Part shown: positions 51,741 through 63,069 of the stretch, piece after piece
Numbering within the stretch: the stretch's first letter is position 1
How the letters are laid out: every line of letters starts with the position of its first letter
Notes under the pieces: model-generated
Database searches by the model: none
What the model was told of the DNA's origin: nothing
What the model saw: the letters and a program-made list of their open reading frames with translations, nothing else
Assembly: GCA_016717285.1 (NCBI GenBank)
Contig: JADKFU010000005.1
Span: 2,030,501 to 2,094,500, forward strand
Direction of reading: 5' to 3'
Length of the DNA stretch: 64,000 nucleotides
Source of the DNA: Chitinophagaceae bacterium
GTDB taxonomy: Bacteria; Bacteroidota; Bacteroidia; Chitinophagales; UBA10324
Made by a program: the position numbers and the translations under genes

Positions 51741-53136
51741 TAGTTCGTGTAAAGTCCTTTGTAAAGACGGAAGACAGTGGGTAAGTAATATGCGTTCACC
51801 CATTCCTCAAACGCAAGCCTCGCCAATTGGTCAGTCGTGAAATAATATGGCCGGTGATGCTTTATCTCACCATCATTTGAAATACTAATCCAAGGTAATA
51901 CCCCACGTTCATTCATTATTTTTTTATGATAGTCAATTATCTTTAAAATAAAGTCTCTGGAGTTGCTTGAAGATGAAAAAATATGCAAAAGCTCTTTTAA
52001 TCGTTGCAAAGCACTTTCATTCATAAAATCTTCTCGCAAGAAAGGTTGGATAATATTGACCGAAATTGTGCTAGACGTTCGCCAGTTATCAATAAAAGAA
52101 ATCAGTTCATTAACAGTAGCAGTTCTTCGTGCCAATAAACGGTTGGATACTTTTTCAAAACATGCAAGCAAAGGCTCAATGGCACAAATAGCTTTAAGTT
52201 GAGTTCCTTCTTTATTCGTTTCTTTTTGTTCTGCACTCTTTATGATTGACGTATAATCAGGCCATTCATTATCATTTAGCTTACTCACATTTTTCTTTAG
52301 CTCAGAATAAAGAAGATATGCAGTCCCTTCCAACAAACCCAACCGTGCTTCCCAAAACCTCACTAATGGTTGTGTTCTGAAAACGCTCGGCTGCAAACAA
52401 GCAAAATATAGTGGCTGTAATTCCCTGATTAGCTCTTTAAACTCAGGTTCATTTACCTTCATTTTGAGATAAGATGTGCTATTGGGTCTTGCGGAAAGAA
52501 CTCGCGTCCCCATTAGCTCAATCAACTTATCTCGAAGAGCACGCCAAGGTTGAACTGAAAATATTTGTTCTGCTTCTTTCCATATTTCCCTATTCTGATA
52601 ATAGTTGACAGTTCCGAATATTTTCATCTCACGGAAAGGATTTTTATGTCTACCGTGGATACCAAGCAAATGATGGCGTATCAGTATTCCTTTGCTTCTA
52701 TTAACCTCAATTTCGGTTACCATTTTATCTGGTGAATGTCCAGTTATTTTGGTCTGCAGTTTTGACATCCCTGGAATCATTCCTATTTGCTCGTCGCGCA
52801 TCTTCTGGCGCGTTTCTAAAAGTGAGTGCGTCATTAAACACTCGAGAAAAATAACTAACCCGTCTTGTAGATCGGAAGGGTTGTTATAGGGAGTTGTGCC
52901 AACAAGAGCCGTAATTTGTTCTGCAAATTCTTTTTCGCAGGTGGCAATAATGGAATGTTGAAAAGATTTAACGTGAAAAAACGAATGTCGGTGCTGATGG
53001 TATTTAATCTGTTGCCGAATATTCTATTCCCCATTGAAGTCCATATAATACGAAGCCCCATTGGGTCAATAGAGCCATCGCTGAAAATAGAACCATCAGG
53101 TTCTGTAAAAATATTTGATAATGAATTTTCAATCAT
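51740..53136 (-). CDS. Unknown 465-aa protein of the defence operon (frameshifted)
   Basis: One base is missing in the A5 run at 52931-52935. With six A the protein reads LPPAKKEFAEQITALVGTTP and continues into the longer 3' frame, giving about 465 aa. The 5' part starts MIENSLSNIFTEPDGSIFSD with a good AGGACC ribosome site. I recognise no catalytic motif; there are no Cys clusters of a zinc finger and no membrane segment. Segments such as FTLNLFNIPLLPP and FREMKIFGTVNYYQ suggest alpha/beta packing. It is translationally coupled to the PLD gene (TAATG). Context points to a specificity or scaffold subunit. Confidence 0.65.
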
Positions 53137-53223
53137 GATTCCTGGTCCTTAAACTCTTACCAACTTAATTCTAAATTCTAACAATTCAAATGTTATTCGT
53201 TTTCAATTCATTACCACTTCATC

Positions 53224-53370
53224 TTACCTTAGAACCTTGGCCAACCCAGAAAATGCTTTCCAGATTTGGATATTCCCCAACTCTTGATCAACCATCAAAT
53301 TTTCCTCTAACTCAGTAAATGCGCCGTTCTTAAAATTGAGCCCAAGTTCTAAATTCAGAAAATTAATCAT
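53224..53370 (-). CDS. Possible 48-aa small protein
   Basis: The frame starts at ATG 53370 (MINFLNLELGLNFKNGAF) and ends with a stop at 53224-53226, inside a 243-bp gap of the operon. It has no recognisable features beyond a plausible composition (KNGAFTELEENLMVDQELGN). It begins 10 bp after the coiled-coil gene's stop, which supports translation. It could equally be chance. Confidence 0.3.
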   Translation of the reverse strand: MINFLNLELGLNFKNGAFTELEENLMVDQELGNIQIWKAFSGLAKVLR

Positions 53371-53379
53371 CCTTACTTT

Positions 53380-54045
53380 TTATTTAATAAATTTTTCTAT
53401 GTTTTTGTATTGAACAGCCACAATTATTATCACACCCACTATCACAATCACTCCCCACGTAACATATGTAAGAACCCGATTCCTTTTAGAAGCTAAATGA
53501 ATACTCTCTTTAATTGATGATTTTGTTTGCTCCATCGAAGAATGTAATCCGGTAACACTTTCTTTCAAATAGCTTGTGATATCTTTCATTCTGTCCGTTA
53601 TGTTTCTTTCTACGCTGTCCAATCTGCTTTGCACAGACTGCACTGCAGCCATTATACCAGCTACATTGGCATCCAACTTATCTAGCCTTTCGGGAAAATT
53701 GATTTTTTCCACCCTTTCATGAAAAGACTGCACTGTTTCTCTCAGGTTTGCCAATGCCTTCTGCTCGGCTTTTACCTGCTCCTGTATCTTGGTGGTTGTC
53801 TCTTGGAGCTTTATGGTTTCACCAGAAATGTATTTTATTTCCTCATCAAAAGTTTTCTTAAGACTATTTTTAAATTCACTATCGGTCTTAATTATTTCTT
53901 CTAGCAAATCCAGGTGCTTTTGGGGTATAGCCTGAACAATGCTAACAACCTTCTGGGCTGCCTCTATATGCCTAATTGCCGGCTGGAGCTTGTCCAGTTC
54001 CACGTGTAGTGATTCCAATGCGACTAATACTTCTTGTGATGCCAT
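53380..54045 (-). CDS. Coiled-coil protein with C-terminal membrane anchor
   Basis: This 221-aa protein is mostly long heptad-patterned coiled coil (residues ~15-185; segments such as LDSVERNITDRMKDITSYL and FHERVEKINFPERLDKLDAN). It ends in one membrane helix (YVTWGVIVIVGVIIIVAV, residues ~195-212) and a short KNIEKFIK tail. So it would hang in the cytoplasm, anchored in the inner membrane. It starts 4 bp after the RecQ-like gene's stop. It may tether the complex to the membrane, or act as a sensor or effector. No family recognised. Confidence 0.75.
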   Translation of the reverse strand: MASQEVLVALESLHVELDKLQPAIRHIEAAQKVVSIVQAIPQKHLDLLEEIIKTDSEFKNSLKKTFDEEIKYISGETIKLQETTTKIQEQVKAEQKALANLRETVQSFHERVEKINFPERLDKLDANVAGIMAAVQSVQSRLDSVERNITDRMKDITSYLKESVTGLHSSMEQTKSSIKESIHLASKRNRVLTYVTWGVIVIVGVIIIVAVQYKNIEKFIK

Positions 54046-54049
54046 GGGT

Positions 54050-57000
54050 TTAATTTTGTGGTATTAGAAAATGCTTGTTGAAATTGCTGGTCCAGGTAGC
54101 ATAGTAAAGGGCGTAGTAATGGTCTTCAATGCCAGTAAACGCTTCCTCCGCGTTGTATCGGATGTGCTTTTGCAATTCTTCTTTGAACAGGAGAACAAAG
54201 GATGAAAAATCAAAATCAGTATCAGGCTCTTCTTTCCATTTTATACATCCGTCAATAAACTCGCTTTTTGCCTCTTTAAGGAGGTCGCCAATGGTATCTG
54301 CTAATACAAATAAGGAGTAGGCCTTTAATATTCTAAATTGAGGCCGGTCATAAGCTCTCAATATCTTCATGGTTGAACCACGAAGGTGCTTAATATTCGT
54401 TATCAACTGTCCTGTTCTGCTATCATTAACCAGTCGCAGATACTTCTCTATTGTCTCTATAATTCCCAGCTCATCATGATGGTCAGTGTATAGCGATGCT
54501 TCTTCACCAGTTGAAACTTCAACATAATTTGGTCTCGAATACTTTGCATTAAAATAGTAATAGATCTCATCTTTTATATACTTGTTCTGCTCCAATGAAT
54601 CTTTAATACTGATAGAGGTTTGGCAAAGCCGAACCATATCATCAATGGCCTGTAAGCGTTTTTCTTTTATTTTGCTGTAAATAAAATCGGTGAGGTGTTC
54701 CAAGCACTTGCTGATGACTGTTGCAGATCCTTCTTGGATTTCTTTCTTTGCTTCATCTTTCAATTTTTCAATTTCACGTTTGGCCACATTCTTAGAAGTG
54801 TACCGGGCAATTAGTTCTTCTAAAGGTTTGTAGTAATCAACTTCTTTCTTTTTTGTGAACGTGATGCTATAGAGCTTATTCTGGTAATCTATTGTATAGG
54901 AATCTATGATACCGATTGATACCAACCGATAAATGGCTTTGGCAGTATCATCCTGGCTTCGAGAAATAAAATAGGCTCTTTGCAATTCTAATGCTAAGGG
55001 ATCTTCCAAAGTGAGAAGCTTTTGTAATAATGCCTCGTTATTAATCTTCAAAGATTCGATGAACTCCGGGTAATCCAAGCTATCAAATACAGCATCCTTT
55101 AACCGATTCCCAATCGTTGCCTCAATAAAACTATCGGAAGCTTTCAATTGCTGAATGCCTTGTGTTGCCAGGACTTTTTGCAAATGCTCCCTATTGAGAA
55201 TAAAGAGCATTTTTGATTTTGCCCTTTTGGAATAGTAACGATTGGTAAATGGTACAGGAAGGATTTTTGTTTCACCTATCTGCATTTCAGCAAGCATTTT
55301 TTCCAAGCCAATTTGTAGTTTGGTGTCAATAACCAGTTGTTCCAGCCATGCCCTCATTGGAGGCACGCCAGTAATCTGACTAAATGGCAAAATATTCTTA
55401 AGCCATTCAACTAATTCGTTACAGAAAGCACTATCACCAAAATCAGGATATATGCCCGTGTGTTGCGTATCTAAGTAAACATAACCAATGCTAATGCTAG
55501 CAACAGTATTGATGAAAATACGGTTCTGGTTCTTACCGCTGCCGGGTTTGATGCTGAACTGCACGTCATCTTGACCATACAAATCATTCAATTGGTTTGT
55601 AATCATTTGCAGATTATTCGTATTTGGGTAGGTAATCCAGCTTCGCAATTCAAATATCATTACCCTCTCCTTTATTTGTCCTTTGAAAGAGTTTTTGTGG
55701 AAGTACATCAGTACATCCTTATCGAGGTGATAATATTTATTGGACTCGCTGCTTAAGGAAGGACGATCGTTGTTGAATAAAATAATGGATGTTGATAATT
55801 TTCCATCCCTGCCCGCGCGTCCAGCTTCCTGCACAAAAGATTCAATTGACTGCGGAATATTGATGTGGATCGTCATCCTTACATTTGGTTTGTCTATACC
55901 CATGCCAAATGCCTTAGTTGCTATCATTACCGATTCTTCATTGTCCATAAACATTTTTAGGTGGTAGAAGGATTCCAGATCAACTTTGGTAGAATTGTCT
56001 TCATCTCCGCCTCCCATAAAGTATCCAAGCGTTTCGCTTTGGAAATAATGGTAGACTGTCTCATTCCGCCGCACAATTTCAACATATTTTGGATTGTCGA
56101 AAAGGCCATGTGAATTGTAACCGTTGCGAATGCCAAGCCAACCCTGCCTGTGAGGCATAAACACGATAATACCATACCGGTATATCCTTTTTTCTAGTTC
56201 GATTCTACTACCAAATGTGTTACCATTTATATACAGTCTATCATGTAGTTGTGCGATGTAATATTTTAAAGCTTCCTCTTCGCTACCAGTATAGTTTATC
56301 AGGTTCTGCCGCGTAGATATTGGCAAATAGTTCTTGAACGAATTCTCTACAATGGCATTTATTGCAAGTGAATTATTGAATTCGCTAAGTACGGTTTCTT
56401 TATCGCCTATAAAACCAAAAATGGCATCTTGCTTTTTTGCACCTGTGCTTTCACGGATGGTTTTTTCTGTAAGGCTATTTAATCCATCATAATTATTAGG
56501 GACTTCGCGAATAGCATAGTTTATTTCATCTCTCACGCTGTTTTCAAAACGGACAACCGCATTACCATCATCTTCCCTAATGTTTAATTCTCTTTCAATA
56601 TCCGCCAGTACATCAAATGATGCGGTTGCGGTTAATCCAAACAAGGGAATGGTGTTAACACTATAGGTAAGACAAAATTGCTGTGCATTATCACCAAGGT
56701 TTAAATAGGGCGTTCTGAAATCGTGTCCCCATTCTGAAACACAGTGTACTTCATCAATCACTGCATATGCAAAGCAATGTCCGTCTTTGGCAGCATTGTC
56801 AAGAGCTTTCCGGAATTCATCGATAACAAAACGTTCAGGCGAAACAAAAAGAAACTGCAGCTGACCTTTGGCCAACAAGTTATGCTGATTGAAAACACTT
56901 TCGGCTGTGGTGAGTGTGGAGTTTATAAACTCACACTTGTCAATTCCCATTTCTCTCAAACCATTATATTGATCAATCATTAAGGAACGGATCGGGTCAA

Positions 57001-58546
57001 TAACAATGGTAGTTCCGGGCTGCAGCATGGCAGCCATTTGATAAGTGAGCGATTTACCACCACCTGTTGGCAAAAGTCCAACGACAGATTTAAGTTGTAC
57101 GGCCCTGTTCAATATGGGCAATTGACCGACCCTAAAGTCCAGTTTTCGGAAAATGTCTTGTAACAATTTTTTAAGCAGTCCGGATGTTTCTTCGATTGGC
57201 TCAAATAACTCATTCTGCAATTGATTAACAAGTGGACGGTAAGTAATGGAAGGTGCTGAGAGTACACCGGTTTGAGTTTTGTAATGAACATAATGTGCGC
57301 TGCGTATTGTAATGGTATTGGTTGAAATTTGACCATCTTCCCTAAACACTCCTTCTCTTCGCAATAAGGAAATGTCAAGAACCAAATAAAAATTAGCGTG
57401 GCTAAGATCCCCGATTGGTTTTACTTGCCTACCTCCATGAAGAGGATTATTCACAAACTCCGACGTGCTGAATACTTCTATCTCAATTTTTGGTAAGGCA
57501 ATTTGTGTCTGTGCTAAGTCATTTAATGTATTCAGTAAACCAAACAAATCCTCAAAAGCAGCATGAGCGCAAGGGAAATCCCGCTCAACAACTGCAATCC
57601 TTACAGCTTGCTCCTGAATAAGTGCTTCATAATTGGCGATGAGGTATTGCAGAAAAACGCACTGTAATCTTGCTATCCCAAAAGGTGCCAAAGGCAATGC
57701 TGTTAGCGGATTTGTTAAGTAAGTTTGATCGGTATAATTCTGTTCGACTGTCTTTACAAACTCCTCAGCGGTAATGCTTTGAATAAACTCAGTTACGTCC
57801 CTATGAACACTGTCTTCTTTTATGTGGTTGATGGATCTCGAAAGCTGTGCTATCTCAAAATCTTTCAAATCATCAATTAAATCGGTATGGTATCTTTTTC
57901 CATCAACTTCTATAACATATGCCTTATGGTGCTTTATTTCTACCTGACTTCTGAATCGGTTGGTCGTATTCCTGGATAAATCATAAGGTATCTCCAAACT
58001 AATATCCACCCTACCCTGGTTATTATCCCTGGTAAATGAACTACGACTTCTTTGCTTTTCAAGTAACTGGGCCAGGTAGCTGTGTTGTTCTGGGATCAGG
58101 TTAATTAGGAAATCTCGTTCAAAACTGCTGTCAACATTGGAAACATCCAGGTATTGAAGTCTATTTTTTGCACTTGGGTCTACAACATGGAGTGCCTTAT
58201 AGAATTTGTCAGCGACAGATTGTGTGACCCCATTTTCCACTAACGGAAACCCTATTCTCCCTCTTTCAATTTCGTCTTCACGGTGTGTTAATTGAAACGC
58301 ATTTGCAAAATATTGCTCTAAATGAATGCTTGGCAAAGTTGGTAGCCCTCTCGTAAGAATGTTTACTGCAACCGCTAAGATGGATGGGACGTTAGTTGGT
58401 GTTTCAAGATTCAAATTTGTTTCAACATTGAATGTACTGAGTGAACGTAGTAAACCATTCAACTCAGCTTCTTTCTTATGCTGCTTGGCATAAGCTTTAA
58501 GATGCTGTCTTACTGATTCTAATATGTAGCCTGACTGATATTGCAC
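54050..58546 (-). CDS. Nuclease-RecQ helicase fusion, 1498 aa
   Basis: This is a very large RecQ-type protein. The N-terminal ~235 residues end in a PD-(D/E)XK domain of the Vsr/DUF559 kind: FERDFL (142-147), RVDISLEIP (Asp181), VIEVDGKRYH (residues 211-220, the E-x-D-G-x-x-x-H signature). A RecQ core follows: Walker A TGGGKS (~490-500), DEVHCVSEWGHDFR (~597-610), LTATAS, and QEAGRAGRDG (~902-912). A ~250-residue insertion lies between motif III and the C-terminal half. The last ~570 residues are unassigned, with no typical RecQ HRDC or zinc domain seen. By family it should unwind 3'-5' and cut DNA. It is 71 bp downstream of the 135-aa gene and 4 bp from the coiled-coil gene. Confidence 0.85.
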   Translation of the reverse strand: MQYQSGYILESVRQHLKAYAKQHKKEAELNGLLRSLSTFNVETNLNLETPTNVPSILAVAVNILTRGLPTLPSIHLEQYFANAFQLTHREDEIERGRIGFPLVENGVTQSVADKFYKALHVVDPSAKNRLQYLDVSNVDSSFERDFLINLIPEQHSYLAQLLEKQRSRSSFTRDNNQGRVDISLEIPYDLSRNTTNRFRSQVEIKHHKAYVIEVDGKRYHTDLIDDLKDFEIAQLSRSINHIKEDSVHRDVTEFIQSITAEEFVKTVEQNYTDQTYLTNPLTALPLAPFGIARLQCVFLQYLIANYEALIQEQAVRIAVVERDFPCAHAAFEDLFGLLNTLNDLAQTQIALPKIEIEVFSTSEFVNNPLHGGRQVKPIGDLSHANFYLVLDISLLRREGVFREDGQISTNTITIRSAHYVHYKTQTGVLSAPSITYRPLVNQLQNELFEPIEETSGLLKKLLQDIFRKLDFRVGQLPILNRAVQLKSVVGLLPTGGGKSLTYQMAAMLQPGTTIVIDPIRSLMIDQYNGLREMGIDKCEFINSTLTTAESVFNQHNLLAKGQLQFLFVSPERFVIDEFRKALDNAAKDGHCFAYAVIDEVHCVSEWGHDFRTPYLNLGDNAQQFCLTYSVNTIPLFGLTATASFDVLADIERELNIREDDGNAVVRFENSVRDEINYAIREVPNNYDGLNSLTEKTIRESTGAKKQDAIFGFIGDKETVLSEFNNSLAINAIVENSFKNYLPISTRQNLINYTGSEEEALKYYIAQLHDRLYINGNTFGSRIELEKRIYRYGIIVFMPHRQGWLGIRNGYNSHGLFDNPKYVEIVRRNETVYHYFQSETLGYFMGGGDEDNSTKVDLESFYHLKMFMDNEESVMIATKAFGMGIDKPNVRMTIHINIPQSIESFVQEAGRAGRDGKLSTSIILFNNDRPSLSSESNKYYHLDKDVLMYFHKNSFKGQIKERVMIFELRSWITYPNTNNLQMITNQLNDLYGQDDVQFSIKPGSGKNQNRIFINTVASISIGYVYLDTQHTGIYPDFGDSAFCNELVEWLKNILPFSQITGVPPMRAWLEQLVIDTKLQIGLEKMLAEMQIGETKILPVPFTNRYYSKRAKSKMLFILNREHLQKVLATQGIQQLKASDSFIEATIGNRLKDAVFDSLDYPEFIESLKINNEALLQKLLTLEDPLALELQRAYFISRSQDDTAKAIYRLVSIGIIDSYTIDYQNKLYSITFTKKKEVDYYKPLEELIARYTSKNVAKREIEKLKDEAKKEIQEGSATVISKCLEHLTDFIYSKIKEKRLQAIDDMVRLCQTSISIKDSLEQNKYIKDEIYYYFNAKYSRPNYVEVSTGEEASLYTDHHDELGIIETIEKYLRLVNDSRTGQLITNIKHLRGSTMKILRAYDRPQFRILKAYSLFVLADTIGDLLKEAKSEFIDGCIKWKEEPDTDFDFSSFVLLFKEELQKHIRYNAEEAFTGIEDHYYALYYATWTSNFNKHFLIPQN

Positions 58547-58617
58547 TCGTTAAAATGGATTTAAATGGCGCATGCTAAACTTAAGAGGTTACCTGATCCA
58601 GAATTTCAATTTTCTAC

Positions 58618-59025
58618 CTAATTGCAATAATTCTTCCTTTTACAATCAAATGTCACCTCGAAACTCTTCATATAAGTAATCCCGAATTCTCGGGCTGTTG
58701 CATTGTTAAGTTCAAACAGAAGTAAATCAAATATTCTGGCTCCGCTTTCTCCAATCAGCACGTTCGATCTCTCCTTGATAATATCCGTCCTGAGTATTTT
58801 ATCCAATAGTTTTTCATCATCGAAATAAGGTTGAATCAGTTCTTTAAATTTAGTATTGTAACATGCGCCCCAAGTACAACCAATATAATGAATGAGTATT
58901 CGCTCCACGTTCATTTTTATGTATGGTGCTACAGCTGATTCCCCGTGAGACTCCCTGAGGAGATTCAGGAACTTTCGATGATCACCTTCAGCTATATTGT
59001 CATACTCTTTACTCATCACTTTCAT
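58618..59025 (-). CDS. Unknown 135-aa protein coupled to the methylase
   Basis: I do not recognise the family. It is a soluble, mostly helical protein rich in charge (KEYDNIAEGDHRKFLNLLRE), with Cys near CTWGACYN and CKRKNYCN. The start codon overlaps the methylase stop (ATGA), so it is translationally coupled and probably a small subunit or modulator of it. An internal ATG (MSKEYDN, residue 4) is an alternative start. Confidence 0.65.
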   Translation of the reverse strand: MKVMSKEYDNIAEGDHRKFLNLLRESHGESAVAPYIKMNVERILIHYIGCTWGACYNTKFKELIQPYFDDEKLLDKILRTDIIKERSNVLIGESGARIFDLLLFELNNATAREFGITYMKSFEVTFDCKRKNYCN

Positions 59026-62000
59026 CCTTCTTGATTGAACAATCCACCATATCCAACTTCCGGTTCGCTGACTTCGTCTGACCTTGATTTCTTTCCAGAC
59101 GTCCTTTTCTTATCCCACAACCCCGCCTTCACTTCCTCTTCATGTATTTTATGATTTAACTCCAACAACCGCTTCAATACTTCTCTTCTTGCATCCGGAT
59201 GAATTGTAAATCTTACTCTATCATTCTCCGGCAAATAATCAACCTCATAAAAATCATGTCGAAGTTCAATGTCATTCCAACCATAAGCAGTTAAAACAGC
59301 ATAATCAATTTGAATATGCAACTCCCGGAGTTTGAGAATGCCTTTAGTTGCTTCATCAAAAGAAATGGTGTTGGTTGTTTTATCTAAATGCTTTCGCAAA
59401 GCCATTACCAATTTGTCTTTATCGGTAATGCTTTGAGTAGTGATGGCGTTACAATGAAACAAATTATAGGTTTTGGTAAGACCCAATTGTATGCCCAGCA
59501 TAAGTTGCTGTCGATACTCATAATATTTGTTTCCGATTTGCTCCAACTTTTGATTCTGATTTGAGGAAGCATCTTGTGGAAATGGGAAAGTCTCGAAAGC
59601 GTCGGATGCAGAGTATCTTCTATCTCCTTTCATACTCGATGAATAATTCCAAGCCCAATATTCATGTATTGATGATTGCATCAATGAAAAGCGATCATCC
59701 TTGAATACAACAATGGCTTCAGAATAAACCCAACCATTTGGTACAAAAACAAAAGCATGAGTTTTTGTAACTCTTGTATGAACTGATACTTTATCAAGTG
59801 AAGCAATTGCTTTGTATAGAGCTGGGCGTTTCTCTCCATAAATCCACCAGAATTCAGGTAACGGCTCACGTAAAGCATATTTACCTTCAATTTCAATTCC
59901 TCTAGCATCTTTCTTCCATCTCTGTCTCTCAGGCTTTACAAGCTCTTCTAAAATATTTAAACAATCAGGGAAATCAGACGCAACATAACCCTCATATTTT
60001 GGAGGAGCAAAAGGAACGACTTTGTTTTCTTTTATCCGGGTCAGTATCTTCTCCTTTTCTTTAGCAGTCAAAGCTCCCCATTCTTCATCGTCATATCGTT
60101 TCAGTGGCCAACTAAAGAAATTAATTACCCACCTACTTGGTTTTTGGTCTATATTATTATTCAGGTCATCTCCATTCAAATACGGAAAAAGCACCATTTT
60201 ATTTTTTTGATTTTTGTCTATAAGCGCAAATGCAACTGAAGTCTCCAATACATAACCAAGACCCAAAACATAAGAACCAATAAAACTTTTATTTTCATTT
60301 TGATTTAGTGCATATGGATTACCTTTTGTTTTTGCATCGTCTAAATATGCGGTAATTACATGAACTTCTTTACCTTCCAAAAATATACTTCTACTCCACA
60401 TTCCTTTATAGATGGTAACAAGTGATACTTTAACCGCAGCTTCACCTGGCCACTTTATACTTCTTATAGCATGATTAATTCGTCCACCATCAAAAAGAAT
60501 TTTTTCAAGTCCGCCTAAGCGTGTGTCTCCCTGAGAAATAGTTTTTGTACTTATCAAAGAGATAAAGCCGTGCGTTTTTATCAAAGAAAAAGCCCTTCGA
60601 AAGAAATAAGCAACTAGATCACAAGTTCCACTCGTAGGGGGATAAACATAGTGAATGCAATTCAACGTAGCATTACCTAAGGCAGTTGATATTTTTTGTC
60701 CACCCAGAAATGGTGGATTACCTAAATCACAATCAAATCCTCCTTCATCGAATACCTCCGGAAACTCTATAAACCAATGAAAGAACCTTTGCTCTAAAGC
60801 AATTGCTGTTGCCTTCGCCACTTTTCTATCCTGCCAACCTTTGTATCCGCTTAATATCAGGCGGAAATCTGCATCGGTCATCAGGTAATCTTTATTGGCT
60901 TCTGTTTTAGGAATAAAGAATTGAGCTACCTGAGTATCGGCCATCGCTTTTAAAAAGATAAAGCCCTTACCATCTATAAATTTTTTGTAAGCTTTTGCCT
61001 TGCGTTCTATTTCATCCGGGGTGGTTTCGGGCAGTTGGTTAAAGGTCTTGTATTCTGCCATTGCTTCCTGCACGGAATTTTCGGTGCTTTTTTCAAACTC
61101 CGCCTTTAGCTGTAACGTATCGGCAATTCTTTCTTTGCGCTCTTTTACGTTTTTATCACGCCATGCTTTCGCAATGTCTTTATCATCACCCGGCAGCGTC
61201 TTAAAGGCTTCATCGGCAATTCCCTTTTTCTAATTCGCTGCGGTGCGCCAGACCTACAATGGCATCGCCACATTTTATATGGTGATCTAGAAAGTTAAGC
61301 GGTTCTCCGGGGTTGTATGCTTCCAGCCATAAAGCAATTTTACAAAGCTCTACTGCCAATGGGTTTTTATCTACACCATAAATACAGTTTCGCACTACCT
61401 CTTTCATTGCTTTACGAATGGACAAAGGGTTTGGTTGTTCTTCATCGGTTTGCACCCTCGCTACTGCCAATGCAATTCTACGGGCTGCACTTAACAATAT
61501 ATGTCCGCTGCCGCAGGCAACATCACATACTTTTAATTTCAACAAAGCCTTTATCGTGTTTTCCTTGTTTACTTTCTTTTGAGAGTAAAGCAGTAATATA
61601 TCTTCAATAAGGTATTCTAAAGAGTGCTTGATTAAAGGCTGCACCAATTCTTCGGGTGTATAGTGAGATTGAAACTCTCTGCCACCGGCTTTCTTTTTCC
61701 AGTTCACAGAATAATTATCAGAACCTTCAATTTTGTTGAACTCTAATTTTAGTTCTAGCAAGCCTTCATACACAGAACCAAATTCTTCTACATCCAATCC
61801 ACCATAATTTACGGCAATTAATACCCCGTTATCATTTTCAAAATAGGTAAGTGATTTAATGATGCTGAGTAGTACAGCATTGCTTAGGTAGCATTGATGC
61901 AAATCATACCGGTTGTTAGCAATGGCATCATAACCAAACAAATCCCCTTGCAGGCTCATAATGCCCAGCTTTTCGCCAATATCCTTTTTTTTCGAATAAG

Positions 62001-63061
62001 GAGAAGGTGCTCACCAGGCCTTGCCACAAATCGCAATGGCGGGTAGCTTCTGGAGGTAGTAGCTTTCGCGCTAATTTCCTTAATCGGATCAGGCTGCAAT
62101 AATTGAAATAGATTTGATTAAAACGTTTGGTTTCCGGTGTTTTGCTGTCTGCATACACCAGGTTGCGTTCTTCAATCACAAATAGAAAAAGCAGACGGTA
62201 GACGATTCGCAGTTGGTACCGGTAATATTCATCGGGGTTTACAAGCCCTTCTTCCAAAGCTTTGCGAAGCGCTGTATTGTTTGGATGATTAATGAATCCA
62301 TTCGCCAAATTTTTAATAGCACCTTTTACTGCTTCCCCCAACTTACTCCGAATGGTGCTTCCGGCTTCCAAACCATCCTGATGATATTTCTCAATCAGGC
62401 TTTCTGCACCACTACCCACACTTTTTGGCATCCGGCTGGCATGAAGCACCCGGTACAGAATAACGAAATCGGAATACAAGTCCTCTTCCATCATTTTCTC
62501 CAGGTTAAACTCTACATAGCTTAGCCGGGTAATGCGACTGGCATCACGCAACAAACGCAATTGACGGCCATTGGTCACTATGCCATAAAGGTGCTCGCTG
62601 TAATTGAGATACTCCTGCAGCAAAGCATGTGGAGATACCCGCAGTTGTTTGTTTTCCGGTCGTTTGTCCAGCGATTCTTGATAACCGCCAATATACACAG
62701 GGAAATTATCCAAACTGCTGTCACGGTATCCAATGGGAAATAATTTGCCATTGAGTTCTTCAGCAGCCCGGTTGAAACTAAGGTTGTAGCTGAGATTGGT
62801 AAGCAGAGGAGAAATCCAAAAATTACGGGTTTCCGTGGTGCCGGTTTCACCCACCTTCAATCGTGACAATTTGCTTTTAAAAATGTTCCATTGCCCTTTG
62901 GCTTCCTGCCATGCCAGGCTTATTTCGTCTTTTAGTTTTGCATTGGTATAGTCAGGATTAAAATCTTTGCCCTGTTGAAATGTTGCTTGTTCAGAGCGGA
63001 TTTTACCGAGAATGTCGGTAGAAAGGATTGACCCTTGTATGTCGATGGATGGGAAAATCAT
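59022..63061 (-). CDS. Eco57I/PglX-like adenine-specific DNA methylase (two single-base frameshifts)
   Basis: Read through two single-base insertions this is about 1345 aa. Its N-terminal ~370 residues (FPVYIGGYQESLDKRPENK) are typical of large Eco57I-family proteins. SAM motif I is DVACGSGH (near 61501-61525), and catalytic motif IV is NPPF (near 60710-60725), diagnostic for N6-adenine methylation. The C-terminal half probably recognises DNA. Break 1: A8 at 61985-61992 should be A7, giving LFEKKDIGEKLGIM. Break 2: GGG at 61222-61224 should be GG, giving LEKGIADEAFKTLPGDD. Nothing shows a nuclease inside it, so it fits a host-DNA-marking enzyme. As written the gene would give a truncated 377-aa product. 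Confidence 0.8.
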
Positions 63062-63069
63062 GGCTTCAC

